Shown here: positions 44,265-53,789 of the stretch, one piece after another | Layout of the letters: every line of letters begins with the position of its first letter | Numbering within the stretch: the stretch's first letter is position 1 | NCBI RefSeq assembly: GCF_002119525.1 | Contig: NZ_CP017916.1 | Location: forward strand, 682,001-746,000 | Direction: 5' to 3' | Length of the DNA stretch: 64,000 nucleotides | Origin: Vibrio syngnathi | GTDB taxonomy: Bacteria; Pseudomonadota; Gammaproteobacteria; Enterobacterales; Vibrionaceae | Program-made: the position numbers and the translations under genes | Notes under the pieces: generated by a model | What the model was told of the DNA's origin: nothing | What the model saw: the letters and a program-made list of their open reading frames with translations, nothing else | Databases searched by the model: none

Positions 44265-45374
44265 ATGTCTAACTTTACTCCCTTAGATTTTCAAATGATG
44301 TCGCGTGCTATTCAGTTAGCAAAACGCGGCATTTATACCACGGCACCCAACCCGAATGTGGGCTGTGTCATAGTACAAACCGATGGTCAGGTCGTTGGCG
44401 AAGGTTTCCATGCCAAAGCAGGCGAACCTCATGCCGAAGTGCACGCTATGCGAATGGCCGGCGATAAGGCAAAAGGTGCGACCGCTTATGTCACGCTAGA
44501 ACCTTGTTCGCACTATGGTCGAACGCCACCTTGTGCTGAAGGTTTGATTAAGGCTCAAGTTGCGAAAGTGATTTGCGCCATGCAGGACCCAAACCCAAAA
44601 GTCGCGGGCCGTGGTATTAAGATGCTACGCGACGCGGGTATCGAGGTTGAAATTGGTTTGCTTGAGCAAGATGCTCTCGATTTGAATCCTGCATTTATCA
44701 AGCGTATGCAAACCGGCATGCCATTTGTTCAATTAAAGATGGCCGCTAGCCTCGATGGCCAAACGGCATTGGGAAATGGTCAAAGCCAGTGGATCACCTC
44801 GCCAGAAGCGCGTCGTGATGTTCAGAACTACCGAGCAAAATCAGGCGCTGTGTTATCAACTAGCCAAACGGTGATTGAAGACAACGCGTCGTTGAATGTT
44901 CGCTGGACTGAGTTACCAAGCAGTATTAAAGATCATTACGCTGAAGACGAACTGCGTCAGCCGATTCGCGTGATCCTTGATCGTCAAAACCAACTTCGCC
45001 CTGAACTCAGATTATTTCAGACTCCAACATCGGTATTGAGAGTAGCCGAAGCGTCTGCTGATATTACAGTCGGAACTACAGATGCTGGTCAGCTTGATTT
45101 ACACGATCTGATGCGTCAATTACCTGCGAACCATATTGATCATGTTTGGGTCGAAGCGGGTGCGACATTGGCAAAAAGCTTGATTGAAGCGCAGCTAGTG
45201 GATGAGCTAATCCTCTATTTAGCACCTAAACTTATGGGCAGTGACGGACGAGGTTTGATGGGCGCATTAGGGCTCACTTCAATGTCTGATGTGATTGACC
45301 TAGAAATTAAAGATGTTCGACAGGTTGGTGTGGATATTCGCATCGTAGCGAAACCCGTATTTCGAAATCGATAG
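44265..45374 (+). CDS. ribD: Riboflavin biosynthesis deaminase/reductase RibD
   Basis: 369 residues. Deaminase domain with zinc ligands in GEPHAEVHAMRMAG and EPCSHYGRTPPCAEG. The reductase half starts about residue 148 (FVQLKMAASLDGQTALGNGQ) and includes WITSPEARRDVQNYRAKSGA. It carries out steps two and three of riboflavin synthesis after GTP opening. Ends with repeated AACGAAACCGATAGT-like units downstream (45375-45400). Gap of 84 bases to ribE. Confidence 0.95.
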   Translation: MSNFTPLDFQMMSRAIQLAKRGIYTTAPNPNVGCVIVQTDGQVVGEGFHAKAGEPHAEVHAMRMAGDKAKGATAYVTLEPCSHYGRTPPCAEGLIKAQVAKVICAMQDPNPKVAGRGIKMLRDAGIEVEIGLLEQDALDLNPAFIKRMQTGMPFVQLKMAASLDGQTALGNGQSQWITSPEARRDVQNYRAKSGAVLSTSQTVIEDNASLNVRWTELPSSIKDHYAEDELRQPIRVILDRQNQLRPELRLFQTPTSVLRVAEASADITVGTTDAGQLDLHDLMRQLPANHIDHVWVEAGATLAKSLIEAQLVDELILYLAPKLMGSDGRGLMGALGLTSMSDVIDLEIKDVRQVGVDIRIVAKPVFRNR

Positions 45375-45458
45375 TAACGAAACCGATAGTAACGAAACAA
45401 TAGTGGGAATAGTTCTACTAACCAAATACATGTCGTTGACAACAAAAAGAGTTTTAAA

Positions 45459-46115
45459 ATGTTTACAGGAATTGTAGAAGCCGTAGGTACATTGAGTGCA
45501 ATCACTCCCCGCGGAGAAGACATCACCGTAACGGTTAACGTGGGCAAGCTTGATATGGCTGACGTTAAGTTAGGCGACAGTATCGCGACCAATGGTGTGT
45601 GTTTGACGGTTGTTGAATATAACGACCACAGCTACAGTGCAGACCTTTCGCTTGAGACCCTGAAAAAAACGGGTTTTGTCGATTACCAAGCCGGCGACAA
45701 AGTTAATCTTGAGAAAGCAATGTTACCAACCACGCGTTTCGGTGGTCATATCGTATCGGGTCACGTTGATGGTGTGGGTGAGATTGTTGAGCGTAACCAA
45801 GTTGGTCGTGCGATTGAGTTCTGGGTAGAAATGCCTGCTGAAATCTCAAAGTACGTGGCTCAAAAAGGTTCGGTGACGGTTGATGGTATTAGCCTTACCG
45901 TGAACGATTTGCGCAAGAACGCATTTAAGCTGACGATCGTTCCTCATACCTCTTCAGAAACGACCATAGATCAATTCAATGTTGGTCGCAAAGTGAATCT
46001 AGAAGTCGATGTATTGGCGCGCTATATGGAGCGTTTACTGCAAGGCCAGCAGCAAGAGTCTGAGCCTGAATCTCGACTGACGATGGAATTCTTACAGCAG
46101 AATGGTTTTGCATAA
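45459..46115 (+). CDS. ribE: Riboflavin synthase alpha chain
   Basis: 218 residues. Two lumazine-binding repeats: MFTGIVEAVGTL with NGVCLTVVEYNDHSYSADLS in the first, and HIVSGHVDGVGEIVERNQVG with GSVTVDGISLTVNDL in the second. It converts two 6,7-dimethyl-8-ribityllumazine molecules into riboflavin. The symbol ribC is used for it in E. coli. Third gene of the nrdR-rib operon. Confidence 0.95.
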   Translation: MFTGIVEAVGTLSAITPRGEDITVTVNVGKLDMADVKLGDSIATNGVCLTVVEYNDHSYSADLSLETLKKTGFVDYQAGDKVNLEKAMLPTTRFGGHIVSGHVDGVGEIVERNQVGRAIEFWVEMPAEISKYVAQKGSVTVDGISLTVNDLRKNAFKLTIVPHTSSETTIDQFNVGRKVNLEVDVLARYMERLLQGQQQESEPESRLTMEFLQQNGFA

Positions 46116-46224
46116 CCGTTTGTACAAAGCTTGCTAAAGAGCACTTTGTAAAAGCGCAGCAATATCATCAGGTTTAAATAGTGTCGGTTCTAGGAAGCAG
46201 AACCATTTCAAAGGATATAGAACA

Positions 46225-47334
46225 ATGCCAATTAGCACTCCTCAAGAAATTATTGAAGACATTCGCCTAGGGAAAATGGTTATCCTGATGGATGATGAAG
46301 ATCGCGAAAATGAAGGCGATCTGATCATGGCAGCAGAACATGTTACGCCAGAAGCGATTAACTTCATGGCGATGTATGGCCGTGGCTTAATCTGTCTAAC
46401 GCTGACTAAAGAGCGTTCAAACCGCATGGGTCTAGCGCCTATGGTTCAAGACAATAACGCTCAATACACGACTAATTTTACGGTTTCGATTGAAGCGGCA
46501 GAGGGCGTAACAACCGGTATTTCTGCATCAGACCGCGCTGTGACGGTTCAAGCTGCTGTTGCGAAAGATGCGAAAGCGGCTGACTTAGTTCAACCGGGTC
46601 ATATCTTCCCACTGACAGCTCAAGAAGGCGGCGTTCTAACGCGCGCGGGTCACACTGAAGCGGGCTGTGATTTAGCACGTTTAGCGGGTTGTGAACCAGC
46701 TTCAGTTATCGTTGAGATATTAAACGACGATGGCACCATGGCACGTCGCCCTGATCTTGAAGTCTTCGCTGAAAAACACGATATCAAACTAGGCACCATT
46801 GCTGACTTGATTGAATATCGTAACAACACAGAAACGACGATTGAACGTGTAGCACAATGCCATCTGCCAACAGAGTTTGGTGATTTCGAGCTTGTGACTT
46901 ACCGTGACACGATTGATAACCAGATCCACTACGCGATGCAAAAAGGTGACCTGTCTGTGGGCGCTCCTCTAGTACGTGTTCACCTGCATGACACGTTCAC
47001 CGATCTACTTCACTCAGACCGTGGTACAGAGCGCAGCTGGTCGTTAGATAAAGCAATGAAGCGCATTGGCGATGAAGGCGGTGTGCTGGTTATTCTGGGC
47101 AACGAAGAGTCGTCTGATTCTTTGATTCACAAAGTGAAGACATTCGAAGCGCAAGATAAGAACGAGCAGCCAACCATGGCGAAGAAGCAAGGTACCTCGC
47201 GTCGTGTTGGTGTCGGTTCTCAGATTCTTCAAGACCTAGGCGTACACGATATGCGTCTGCTTTCTTCAAGCACTAAGCGTTACCACGCATTGGGTGGTTT
47301 TGGTCTTAACGTTGTTGAGTATGTTTGCGAGTAA
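46225..47334 (+). CDS. ribBA: DHBP synthase with degenerate GTP cyclohydrolase II domain (RibBX-like)
   Basis: 369 residues. The N-terminal 200 residues are a normal 3,4-dihydroxy-2-butanone-4-phosphate synthase: [36 protein letters not shown]. The C-terminal half has the cyclohydrolase II fold by position ([20 protein letters not shown], then [23 protein letters not shown] end), but the three zinc-binding cysteines are absent. It therefore resembles RibBX proteins, which keep only the RibB activity. A true ribA must exist elsewhere. Known Vibrio genomes show this arrangement. Confidence 0.88.
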   Translation: MPISTPQEIIEDIRLGKMVILMDDEDRENEGDLIMAAEHVTPEAINFMAMYGRGLICLTLTKERSNRMGLAPMVQDNNAQYTTNFTVSIEAAEGVTTGISASDRAVTVQAAVAKDAKAADLVQPGHIFPLTAQEGGVLTRAGHTEAGCDLARLAGCEPASVIVEILNDDGTMARRPDLEVFAEKHDIKLGTIADLIEYRNNTETTIERVAQCHLPTEFGDFELVTYRDTIDNQIHYAMQKGDLSVGAPLVRVHLHDTFTDLLHSDRGTERSWSLDKAMKRIGDEGGVLVILGNEESSDSLIHKVKTFEAQDKNEQPTMAKKQGTSRRVGVGSQILQDLGVHDMRLLSSSTKRYHALGGFGLNVVEYVCE

Positions 47335-47383
47335 GTCGATATATCTCTGTTTATAGCAACATAATTTACCGATGATTCCAGTG

Positions 47384-47415
47384 GCTCTTTTGGTGATTCG
47401 TTTTGCCAAAAGAGC
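47384..47415 (+). promoter_or_regulatory. Hairpin in the ribBA-ribH gap
   Basis: GCTCTTTTGG pairs perfectly with CCAAAAGAGC across a 12-base loop in the 280-base gap between ribBA and ribH. No T tract follows, so it is not a plain terminator; it may stabilise or process the message. Confidence 0.5.
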
Positions 47416-47614
47416 AAAGTAGTTGAGCCCGATTCAAAACGTGTTAAATACACGAGCTTGACTACTGGTTGCTCCTATATGGTTGAGAGCCGTGCTGCGT
47501 TATCATCTTTACATCTCCGGTGTCTGTTCTTCTAAATTAGCATTAGATATTGCTCACAGTTTTGTGCTAGAATCCGGCGATTCTCACTTGATGAAAATAG
47601 TTAAAGGAAGGCTT

Positions 47615-48085
47615 ATGAAAGTGATCGAGGGTGGCTTCCCAGCGCCAAATGCAAAAATTGCTATCGTTATTGCTCGTTTCAACAGTTTTATTAACGAAAG
47701 TTTACTTTCTGGTGCAATCGATACTTTAAAGCGTCATGGACAAGTAAGCGAAGACAACATCACTGTTGTTCGTTGCCCTGGTGCAGTAGAACTTCCACTT
47801 GTAGCGCAACGCGTTGCAAAAACAGGTAAGTTCGATGCGATTGTATCTCTTGGTACAGTAATCCGTGGCGGTACACCTCACTTTGACTATGTTTGTAGTG
47901 AATGTAATAAAGGTTTGGCACAAGTGTCTCTGGAATTTTCTCTTCCAGTCGCGTTTGGTGTTCTTACTGTTGATACGATCGATCAAGCTATTGAACGCGC
48001 AGGAACCAAGGCTGGTAATAAGGGTGCAGAAGCCGCACTTAGCGCACTTGAGATGATCAACGTTCTTTCTGAAATCGATTCCTAA
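47615..48085 (+). CDS. ribH: 6,7-dimethyl-8-ribityllumazine synthase
   Basis: 156 residues from ATG 47615, preceded by AAAGGAAGG. Conserved RibH regions: [39 protein letters not shown], and [17 protein letters not shown] with the active-site His. Upstream in-frame starts (47591, 47483) lack good ribosome sites. The enzyme makes the riboflavin precursor for RibE. The nusB start overlaps its stop. Confidence 0.94.
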   Translation: MKVIEGGFPAPNAKIAIVIARFNSFINESLLSGAIDTLKRHGQVSEDNITVVRCPGAVELPLVAQRVAKTGKFDAIVSLGTVIRGGTPHFDYVCSECNKGLAQVSLEFSLPVAFGVLTVDTIDQAIERAGTKAGNKGAEAALSALEMINVLSEIDS

Positions 48086-48552
48086 TGGGGGCCAGTGTGA
48101 AACCAGCCGCACGTCGTAACGCACGTCAATTTGCTCTACAAGCAATTTATTCTTGGCAAATTACTAAAGAAAATATTGCTACCGTTGAAGAACAGTTCTT
48201 ATCTGGTGGTAAGTATGATGAAGAAGAGCATCATGCCGCAGAACCTGCTCTAGCTATGCCAGAAACAGACGTTGCATACTTCCGCGACTTACTAACTGGT
48301 GTTGCTCTTAGCCACATGGAACTTGATAGCAAGCTTCGTCCATTCGTATCTCGCCCTATGCAAGATCTGGATTTGATGGAACTAGCGCTTCTACGTTTAG
48401 CTATGTACGAGATGACTCGTCGCGAAGATGTACCATACAAAGTGGTTATCAACGAAGCTATCGAGCTTGCAAAAGTATTTGCAGCAGAAGACAGCCATAA
48501 GTTTGTTAACGGTGTGCTTGATAAAGCTGCACCACACGTTCGTAAGAAATAA
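48085..48552 (+). CDS. nusB: Transcription antitermination factor NusB
   Basis: 155 residues, all-helical. Conserved NusB start [20 protein letters not shown], and later [20 protein letters not shown] and [20 protein letters not shown]. It works with NusE on boxA RNA in rRNA antitermination. The ATG overlaps the ribH stop (TAATG); a GTG at 48097 is an alternative start. A terminator follows. Confidence 0.95.
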   Translation: MGASVKPAARRNARQFALQAIYSWQITKENIATVEEQFLSGGKYDEEEHHAAEPALAMPETDVAYFRDLLTGVALSHMELDSKLRPFVSRPMQDLDLMELALLRLAMYEMTRREDVPYKVVINEAIELAKVFAAEDSHKFVNGVLDKAAPHVRKK

Positions 48553-48572
48553 GACGTTCGTATATTGAATCT

Positions 48573-48602
48573 AAAGGTCAGCTTTTATGCTGGCCTTTTT
48601 TG
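48573..48602 (+). terminator. Terminator after nusB
   Basis: AAAGGTCAGC, short loop, GCTGGCCTTTTTT (one G-T pair). Typical Rho-independent form; thiL follows, so read-through or a second promoter is needed. Confidence 0.8.
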
Positions 48603-48666
48603 TAACTAAATTTCTGTAATCTCCATGATTACGGCGATTTTTATGAGACTAAAGATAGGGCATGTG

Positions 48667-49641
48667 ATGTCTGGCGAATTTAACCTGATTGAAAAATATT
48701 TTGTAAATCGACAACCACAACGTAAAGACGTTCTTCTGGCTGCTGGCGATGACTGTGCTTTGGTCAAAGCGCCGGGCAATGTTGAGATAGCGATCAGTAC
48801 GGACACCTTAGTGGCGGGCACTCACTTCCTAGCGGAAGCAAACCCAGCTTGGGTGGCACACAAAGCCTTGGCTTCGAACATCAGTGATCTTGCGGCTATG
48901 GGAGCAACGCCTGCTTGGGTTTCATTTGCGTTAACTATGCCAGAAGTCGATGAAGAATGGCTTGCTCCCTTCTGTGACTCCTTCTTCAAGCTCGCTGACT
49001 ACTTTGGTATTCAGTTAATTGGCGGTGATACAACCAAAGGGCCACTAAGTCTGACATTGACTGTACAAGGTTTTGTGCCAGAAGGTCGAGCACTGCGTAG
49101 AGATGGCGCTAAAGTGGGCGACTGGATTTACGTAACGGGTAATCTAGGGGACAGCAAAGCTGGGTTAGACGTGTTACTGAACCCCGAAAAGAACAAAGTG
49201 AAGCCTTATGCGCTAGAGCTTGAAGAGAGGCACTACCTGAGCACTCCGCGAATATTGGCGGGTCAAGCTCTAGTTAACCTTGCTTCATCGGCTATCGATA
49301 TCTCTGATGGTGTTATTGCTGATTTAAAACATATCCTCAAACGTTCTCAGGTTGGTGCGAGTATTGATGTAAGCACGCTGCCCCTCTCTCCAGAGTTACG
49401 TCAGTTCGCTTGTGATATTACTTCAGCTCAGCAGTATGCGCTGACCAGTGGTGAAGAGTACGAACTTTGCTTTACTGTGCCTGAAGAAAATAAAGGTTCA
49501 TTGGAAAGTGCTTTGTCGCACACAGGAACAAAAGTCACCTGCATTGGCCAGATAAGACCTGTAGAATATTTTGAACTACACAATAATGGTGAACCACTAA
49601 GTTGGAACTTAACTGGTTACGATCACTTTAAGGCTAATTGA
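48667..49641 (+). CDS. thiL: Thiamine-monophosphate kinase
   Basis: 324 residues from ATG 48667; in-frame ATGs at 48625 and 48643 are weaker. PurM-like ATP-binding fold: VLLAAGDDCALVKAPGN, STDTLVAGTHFLAEANPAWV, KALASNISDLAAMGATP, and LIGGDTTKGPLSLTLTVQG. It adds phosphate to thiamine phosphate to make the active cofactor. The pgpA start overlaps its stop. Confidence 0.94.
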   Translation: MSGEFNLIEKYFVNRQPQRKDVLLAAGDDCALVKAPGNVEIAISTDTLVAGTHFLAEANPAWVAHKALASNISDLAAMGATPAWVSFALTMPEVDEEWLAPFCDSFFKLADYFGIQLIGGDTTKGPLSLTLTVQGFVPEGRALRRDGAKVGDWIYVTGNLGDSKAGLDVLLNPEKNKVKPYALELEERHYLSTPRILAGQALVNLASSAIDISDGVIADLKHILKRSQVGASIDVSTLPLSPELRQFACDITSAQQYALTSGEEYELCFTVPEENKGSLESALSHTGTKVTCIGQIRPVEYFELHNNGEPLSWNLTGYDHFKAN

Positions 49642-50147
49642 TGACAAACCCACTTTCTCTTATTTCTCTTAAAAACCCTTGGCATTTATTGGCAACCGGT
49701 TTTGGTAGTGGCTTATCGCCGATTATTCCTGGAACTATGGGTACGCTTGCGTCGATTCCGTTGTACCTATTATTGGTTCAGCTCCCTTTTCCTGCTTATG
49801 TTGCGGTAGTGGTTGTAAGCTGCATTATTGGTATCAAAATTTGCCAAGTGACCTCTGATGATATGGGCGTACACGACCATGGCTCTATCGTATGGGATGA
49901 GTTTGCGGGCTTTTGGATCACCATGGGCCTAGTACCTTTATTGAATATCCCTACGGACGACTGGAAATGGCTGTTCACTGGTTTTGTCTTATTTCGCTTT
50001 TTCGATATGGTAAAGCCTTGGCCAATTGGTTGGTTAGACAAGCGAGTTCACGGCGGCTTAGGTATCATGATTGATGATATTGTTGCGGGCATTATGGCGG
50101 CGATTTCGCTGTATGCTGTGGCACATTTTGCGGGCTGGTTAGTTTAA
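49641..50147 (+). CDS. pgpA: Phosphatidylglycerophosphatase A
   Basis: 168 residues from ATG 49641 (overlap ATGA with thiL). Conserved PgpA motifs: ATGFGSGLSPIIPGTMGTLA, GSIVWDEFAGFWITM and RFFDMVKPWPIGWLDKRVHG, with four membrane helices. It removes phosphate from phosphatidylglycerophosphate. End of the long nrdR-to-pgpA unit. Confidence 0.94.
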   Translation: MTNPLSLISLKNPWHLLATGFGSGLSPIIPGTMGTLASIPLYLLLVQLPFPAYVAVVVVSCIIGIKICQVTSDDMGVHDHGSIVWDEFAGFWITMGLVPLLNIPTDDWKWLFTGFVLFRFFDMVKPWPIGWLDKRVHGGLGIMIDDIVAGIMAAISLYAVAHFAGWLV

Positions 50148-50160
50148 GTTAGCTGAAGGA

Positions 50161-50323
50161 TTAATACCAATCGTAGTAAATAACTGTTCACCCTATCTGG
50201 TTAAAACGCTCAATAACTGCGTTAGAAATTTTGATTGTAGAATAACTACTTATCGAAAATTTCTGTCTTGTTCTCAAGCCTTTTTCCTGCGCTATTTATG
50301 ATCACTTACTGTGATTGGTATAA
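50161..50323. repeat. MITE-like or palindromic intergenic repeat, about 163 bp
   Basis: The ends are imperfect inverted repeats: TTAATACCAATCGTAGTAAA on the left and the complement-matching GTGATTGGTATAA with an ACTTACT block on the right (about 20 bases with a few mismatches). Inside, GAAATTTT and AAAATTTC also pair. ACCAATC-ended palindromic elements of this size occur between genes in many Vibrio genomes; I believe this is one, but no other copy lies in this window. Confidence 0.6.
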
Positions 50324-50362
50324 GATTTAGTTGCAAGCACATTAAGCTAAGTCTCGGATACT

Positions 50363-50397
50363 AAAAGGTTGACCCTAGGGTCAACCTTTTTGTTTTT
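50363..50397. terminator. Bidirectional terminator between pgpA and dxs
   Basis: AAAAGGTTGACCC pairs with GGGTCAACCTTTTT with a two-base loop, followed by G and TTTTT. Serves both converging genes. Confidence 0.88.
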
Positions 50398-50400
50398 ATT

Positions 50401-50432
50401 GCTTACGAGCTTACGAGCTTACGAGCTTACGT
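50401..50432. repeat. 8-bp tandem repeat, four copies
   Basis: GCTTACGA occurs three times in a row, with a fourth copy ending in T. It ends seven bases before the dxs stop codon (minus strand), so it lies in the 3' region of dxs. Copy number may vary between strains. Confidence 0.85.
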
Positions 50433-50439
50433 GTTAAGG

Positions 50440-52323
50440 TTATTTAGCAAGATAGTCTGAGATAGACTTCTTTATGCCTTTCGCATCTAAGCCAAGCTCT
50501 TCATGCAGCTCATCCTGTGTTCCTTGAGCAATAAACTTGTCTGGTAGACCAAGGTTCAATACTGGCATCAGTAGCTTTTCTTTCATCAAGAATTCAATCA
50601 CACCCGCGCCTGCACCACCTGCAATCGCGTTTTCTTCGATAGTCACTAGTACATCGTGGTCAGCAGCAAGTTGTTTGATCAGGGCTTTATCGAGCGGTTT
50701 CACAAAGCGCATATCAGCAACTGTCGCATCAATAGCGTCAGCCGTTTGAAGTGCACTCTCAAGGAAAGTACCAAAGCTCAGGATAGTGACTTTCGAGCCA
50801 TCTTTTGCTTTTTCGCTTTCGCGAACGATACGACCTTTACCAATTTCTAGCGCAGTAAATTCACTTTGAATCTCAGTTCCCATGCCATTACCGCGAGGGT
50901 AACGAACAGCACTTGGACCTGTGTGCTGGTGGCCTGTGTATAGCATTTGGCGACATTCGTTTTCATCGCTTGGCGCCATGATCACCATGTTTGGAATGCA
51001 GCGCATAAAGCTTAAGTCGAACGCACCTTGGTGTGTTTGACCATCGGCACCGACAAGACCTGCACGGTCAATAGCGAACATAACCGGTAGATCCATGATT
51101 GCCACATCGTGGATCAGTTGATCGTAGCCACGTTGTAAGAAAGTCGAGTAGATAGCCACAATCGGCTTGTCACCCGCAATCGCCATACCAGTTGCTAGTG
51201 TCACAGCGTGTTGCTCAGCAATCGCTACATCGAAGTACTGCTCTGGGTACTCTTTCGAGAAACGCACCATGCCAGAACCTTCACGCATTGCAGGCGTAAT
51301 TGCCATTAGCTTAGGATCTTGAGCGGCCATATCACATAGGAAGTCGCCAAAAATCTTAGAGAAAGTTGGTTTAGAACTGGTGCTCTTCGGCAGACTCGAA
51401 TGTGCAGGATCGAACTTAGGTACGCCGTGGTAGCCAATTGGGTCTTTCTCAGCTGGCTCGTAGCCTTTGCCTTTCTTGGTCATGATATGTAAGAACTGAG
51501 GACCTTTTAGATCTCTCATGTTCTTGAGCGTTTTAATCAACTCATTCACATCGTGACCATCAATTGGGCCAATGTAGTTAAAGCCTAATTCTTCGAACAT
51601 GGTGCCAGGTACAACCATGCCTTTTAGGTGTTCTTCTGTACGACGAACCAACTCTTTAATCGGCGGAACGCCTGATAGCACTTTCTTGCCGCCCTCACGG
51701 ATTGACGTGTAAAGACTGCCAGAAAGAACTTGAGCTAGGTGGTTGTTTAGAGCTCCGACGTTTTCAGAGATCGACATCTCGTTATCGTTAAGGATAACCA
51801 GCATGTCATTATGAATATCGCCCGCGTGGTTCATGGCTTCGAAGGCCATACCTGCGGTAATCGCGCCATCACCAATCACACTCACGACTTTACGGTTCTT
51901 ACCTTCTTTCTTCGCACTGATCGCCATACCAAGTCCGGCGCTGATCGATGTTGAAGAGTGACCAACAGATAGAGTGTCGTATTCGCTCTCTTGACGCCAT
52001 GGGAATGGGTGCAGTCCATCTTTTTGACGGATAGTCGACAAGCGGTCGCGACGACCCGTAAGAATCTTGTGTGGATAGGCTTGGTGGCCAACATCCCAAA
52101 CCAATTGGTCAAAAGGCGTGTTGTACACATAGTGCAGAGCAACGGTGAGCTCTACTGTACCTAAGCCTGACGCTAAGTGACCACTTGACTGGCTCACCGA
52201 GTTAAGAAGATAGGTACGTAATTCATCACAAAGCTGTGTAAGCGTCTCTTTTGGAAGTAGACGCAAATCCTCTGGCTTATCAGCCAAAGCAAGAGTTGGG
52301 TACTTTGATATATCAAGAGTCAT
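50440..52323 (-). CDS. dxs: 1-deoxy-D-xylulose-5-phosphate synthase
   Basis: 627 residues of the transketolase family. Thiamine diphosphate sites: [38 protein letters not shown] and [19 protein letters not shown]. The pyrimidine domain has [20 protein letters not shown], and a transketolase C-terminal domain ends the protein. It makes the first intermediate of the MEP isoprenoid pathway from pyruvate and glyceraldehyde phosphate. It is 21 bases after ispA in the xseB-ispA-dxs operon. Confidence 0.96.
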   Translation of the reverse strand: MTLDISKYPTLALADKPEDLRLLPKETLTQLCDELRTYLLNSVSQSSGHLASGLGTVELTVALHYVYNTPFDQLVWDVGHQAYPHKILTGRRDRLSTIRQKDGLHPFPWRQESEYDTLSVGHSSTSISAGLGMAISAKKEGKNRKVVSVIGDGAITAGMAFEAMNHAGDIHNDMLVILNDNEMSISENVGALNNHLAQVLSGSLYTSIREGGKKVLSGVPPIKELVRRTEEHLKGMVVPGTMFEELGFNYIGPIDGHDVNELIKTLKNMRDLKGPQFLHIMTKKGKGYEPAEKDPIGYHGVPKFDPAHSSLPKSTSSKPTFSKIFGDFLCDMAAQDPKLMAITPAMREGSGMVRFSKEYPEQYFDVAIAEQHAVTLATGMAIAGDKPIVAIYSTFLQRGYDQLIHDVAIMDLPVMFAIDRAGLVGADGQTHQGAFDLSFMRCIPNMVIMAPSDENECRQMLYTGHQHTGPSAVRYPRGNGMGTEIQSEFTALEIGKGRIVRESEKAKDGSKVTILSFGTFLESALQTADAIDATVADMRFVKPLDKALIKQLAADHDVLVTIEENAIAGGAGAGVIEFLMKEKLLMPVLNLGLPDKFIAQGTQDELHEELGLDAKGIKKSISDYLAK

Positions 52324-52344
52324 AGGTAATGCGCGCTTATTGTC

Positions 52345-53241
52345 TTAGTTCTTGCGCTCGATGACGTATCGGGCGAACTCTTCGAGTGACTGGGTATTGT
52401 ATGGGATTGCAGCCAAAGCTTGAAGCGCTTCCTGTAGCAGAGTTTGCGCTTTTTCTTGAGCGCCCTCTAAACCTAACAAAGAAGGGTAGGTGCTTTTGTT
52501 CAATTCTTGGTCAGAGCCCTGTGGTTTACCCAAAGTTTCAGTATCGCTGGTGATATCTAAAATATCATCTTGAACCTGGAATGCTAATCCAATGGCATCG
52601 GCGTACTTGTCTAATTGAGGCATCAATTCAAGCGCTTTTTCGCCAGCAGCAAGTGCACCTAAACGAATCGCACATTTCATTAACGCGCCCGTTTTATTTC
52701 GGTGAACTTCTTCTAATTCTTCTAGCGTGACAGAGCGGTTTTCAGCTTCAATATCAAGTGCTTGTCCAATACACATACCTTGTGCACCGGAGGCTTCGGC
52801 TAAGCGTTGAATCATTCGAACGCGATTGTTTTCACCGTCAGCACTTAATGTGCCTTCCGCAAGTATAGTAAACGCGAGAGTTTGTAGTGCATCGCCAGTT
52901 AAAATTGCCGTTGCTTCATCGTATTTGATGTGACAAGTCTGATGGCCACGACGCAATTCATCGTCATCCATTGCAGGAAGATCGTCGTGAATCAGAGAAT
53001 AGGCATGAATACATTCGATAGCAGAGGCTGGAGTGTCGAGCTCTTCAACGGTGCAGCCGAGCATGTCCCCTGTAATGTAGACAAGAAATGGACGTGCGCG
53101 TTTACCGCCTAAAAGTAGCCCATAACGCATAGCGTTGATGAGGTTCTGATTTTGGTGTGGTAGGCGATCAAGCCAAAGGTTCAGTTGCTCGTTATTACGT
53201 GCTTGATAAGACAATAAAGTCTCGATCATAGGGGATCTCAT
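52345..53241 (-). CDS. ispA: Farnesyl diphosphate synthase
   Basis: 298 residues (294 if the second Met is used). First aspartate-rich motif YSLIHDDLPAMDDDELRRG (about residue 91) and second motif AFQVQDDILDITSDTE (about residue 228) of short-chain prenyl synthases, plus LLGGKRARPFLVYITG. It joins C5 units into farnesyl diphosphate. It starts eight bases after xseB. Confidence 0.94.
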   Translation of the reverse strand: MRSPMIETLLSYQARNNEQLNLWLDRLPHQNQNLINAMRYGLLLGGKRARPFLVYITGDMLGCTVEELDTPASAIECIHAYSLIHDDLPAMDDDELRRGHQTCHIKYDEATAILTGDALQTLAFTILAEGTLSADGENNRVRMIQRLAEASGAQGMCIGQALDIEAENRSVTLEELEEVHRNKTGALMKCAIRLGALAAGEKALELMPQLDKYADAIGLAFQVQDDILDITSDTETLGKPQGSDQELNKSTYPSLLGLEGAQEKAQTLLQEALQALAAIPYNTQSLEEFARYVIERKN

Positions 53242-53249
53242 ACAATTCG

Positions 53250-53492
53250 TTATTCTGGTTGTGGGTTAAAGTCACTAAGTTCTGCATTTTCATCGTTGTG
53301 CAGTAGGATGCTCACGCGTTGTTCTGCATCGTTTAGTTTACTTTGACCAGCACGAGCGAGGGAGATGCCTCGTTCGAACTTTTTCAGCGCATCATCTAAA
53401 GCTAGATCACCATTTTCTAGTTGATCAACCAAGCCATCAAGCTCTTCGATTGCCGCTTCAAAGCTCATATTTTCAGGTTTCTTAGTAGCCAT
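53250..53492 (-). CDS. xseB: Exonuclease VII small subunit
   Basis: 80 residues with the XseB pattern: MSFEAAIEELDGLVDQLENG, DLALDDALKKFERGISLARA. A helical small subunit that binds XseA to form exonuclease VII. First gene of the isoprenoid operon, as in many gammaproteobacteria. The gap to the divergent pomA is about 300 bases and contains the pomA promoter; the xseB promoter is not clear. Confidence 0.94.
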   Translation of the reverse strand: MATKKPENMSFEAAIEELDGLVDQLENGDLALDDALKKFERGISLARAGQSKLNDAEQRVSILLHNDENAELSDFNPQPE

Positions 53493-53715
53493 AATAAATC
53501 TGCGTTTGGAAAGATGAACGAACGTTACCCTAGGCCGCTGAGATGGTCAAATGTAACCAAGAATTTTTGCTAGAAAGTTCATTTTTAAGGAGCTTGAACT
53601 TGCTTTGATTGAATAACCGCGGCTTTATCGAGTTTATACGCTATGGATAAGTCTAAAGTAAGCCAATAGTTGTGATTCAAAAACGAAAAGTGTGATACTT
53701 AAACTAAGAATTAAC

Positions 53716-53742
53716 TAAAAGATCTTATAGTCTTGCCGATAC
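53716..53742 (+). promoter_or_regulatory. FliA (sigma-28) promoter of pomAB
   Basis: TAAAAGAT, eleven bases, GCCGATAC. This agrees with the flagellar sigma-28 consensus (TAAAGTTT-N11-GCCGATAA) in spacing and in nearly all -10 positions. It lies 48 bases before the pomA start, in keeping with late flagellar gene control. Confidence 0.8.
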
Positions 53743-53789
53743 AAAGATTATCGTCGACATAGAACTGTAAAAAGCATGAGGAGTGCTCA

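Noticed and set aside
45215..45592. 125-codon minus-strand frame across the ribD-ribE junction
   Set aside because: Repetitive residues arise from the repeated AACGAAAC units on the other strand; it is antisense to two conserved genes.
45375..46224. FMN riboswitch in the riboflavin operon
   Set aside because: No RFN-like conserved blocks were seen before ribD, ribE or ribBA in this window.
47726..48145. 139-codon minus-strand frame
   Set aside because: Shadow of ribH and nusB, which are both certain.
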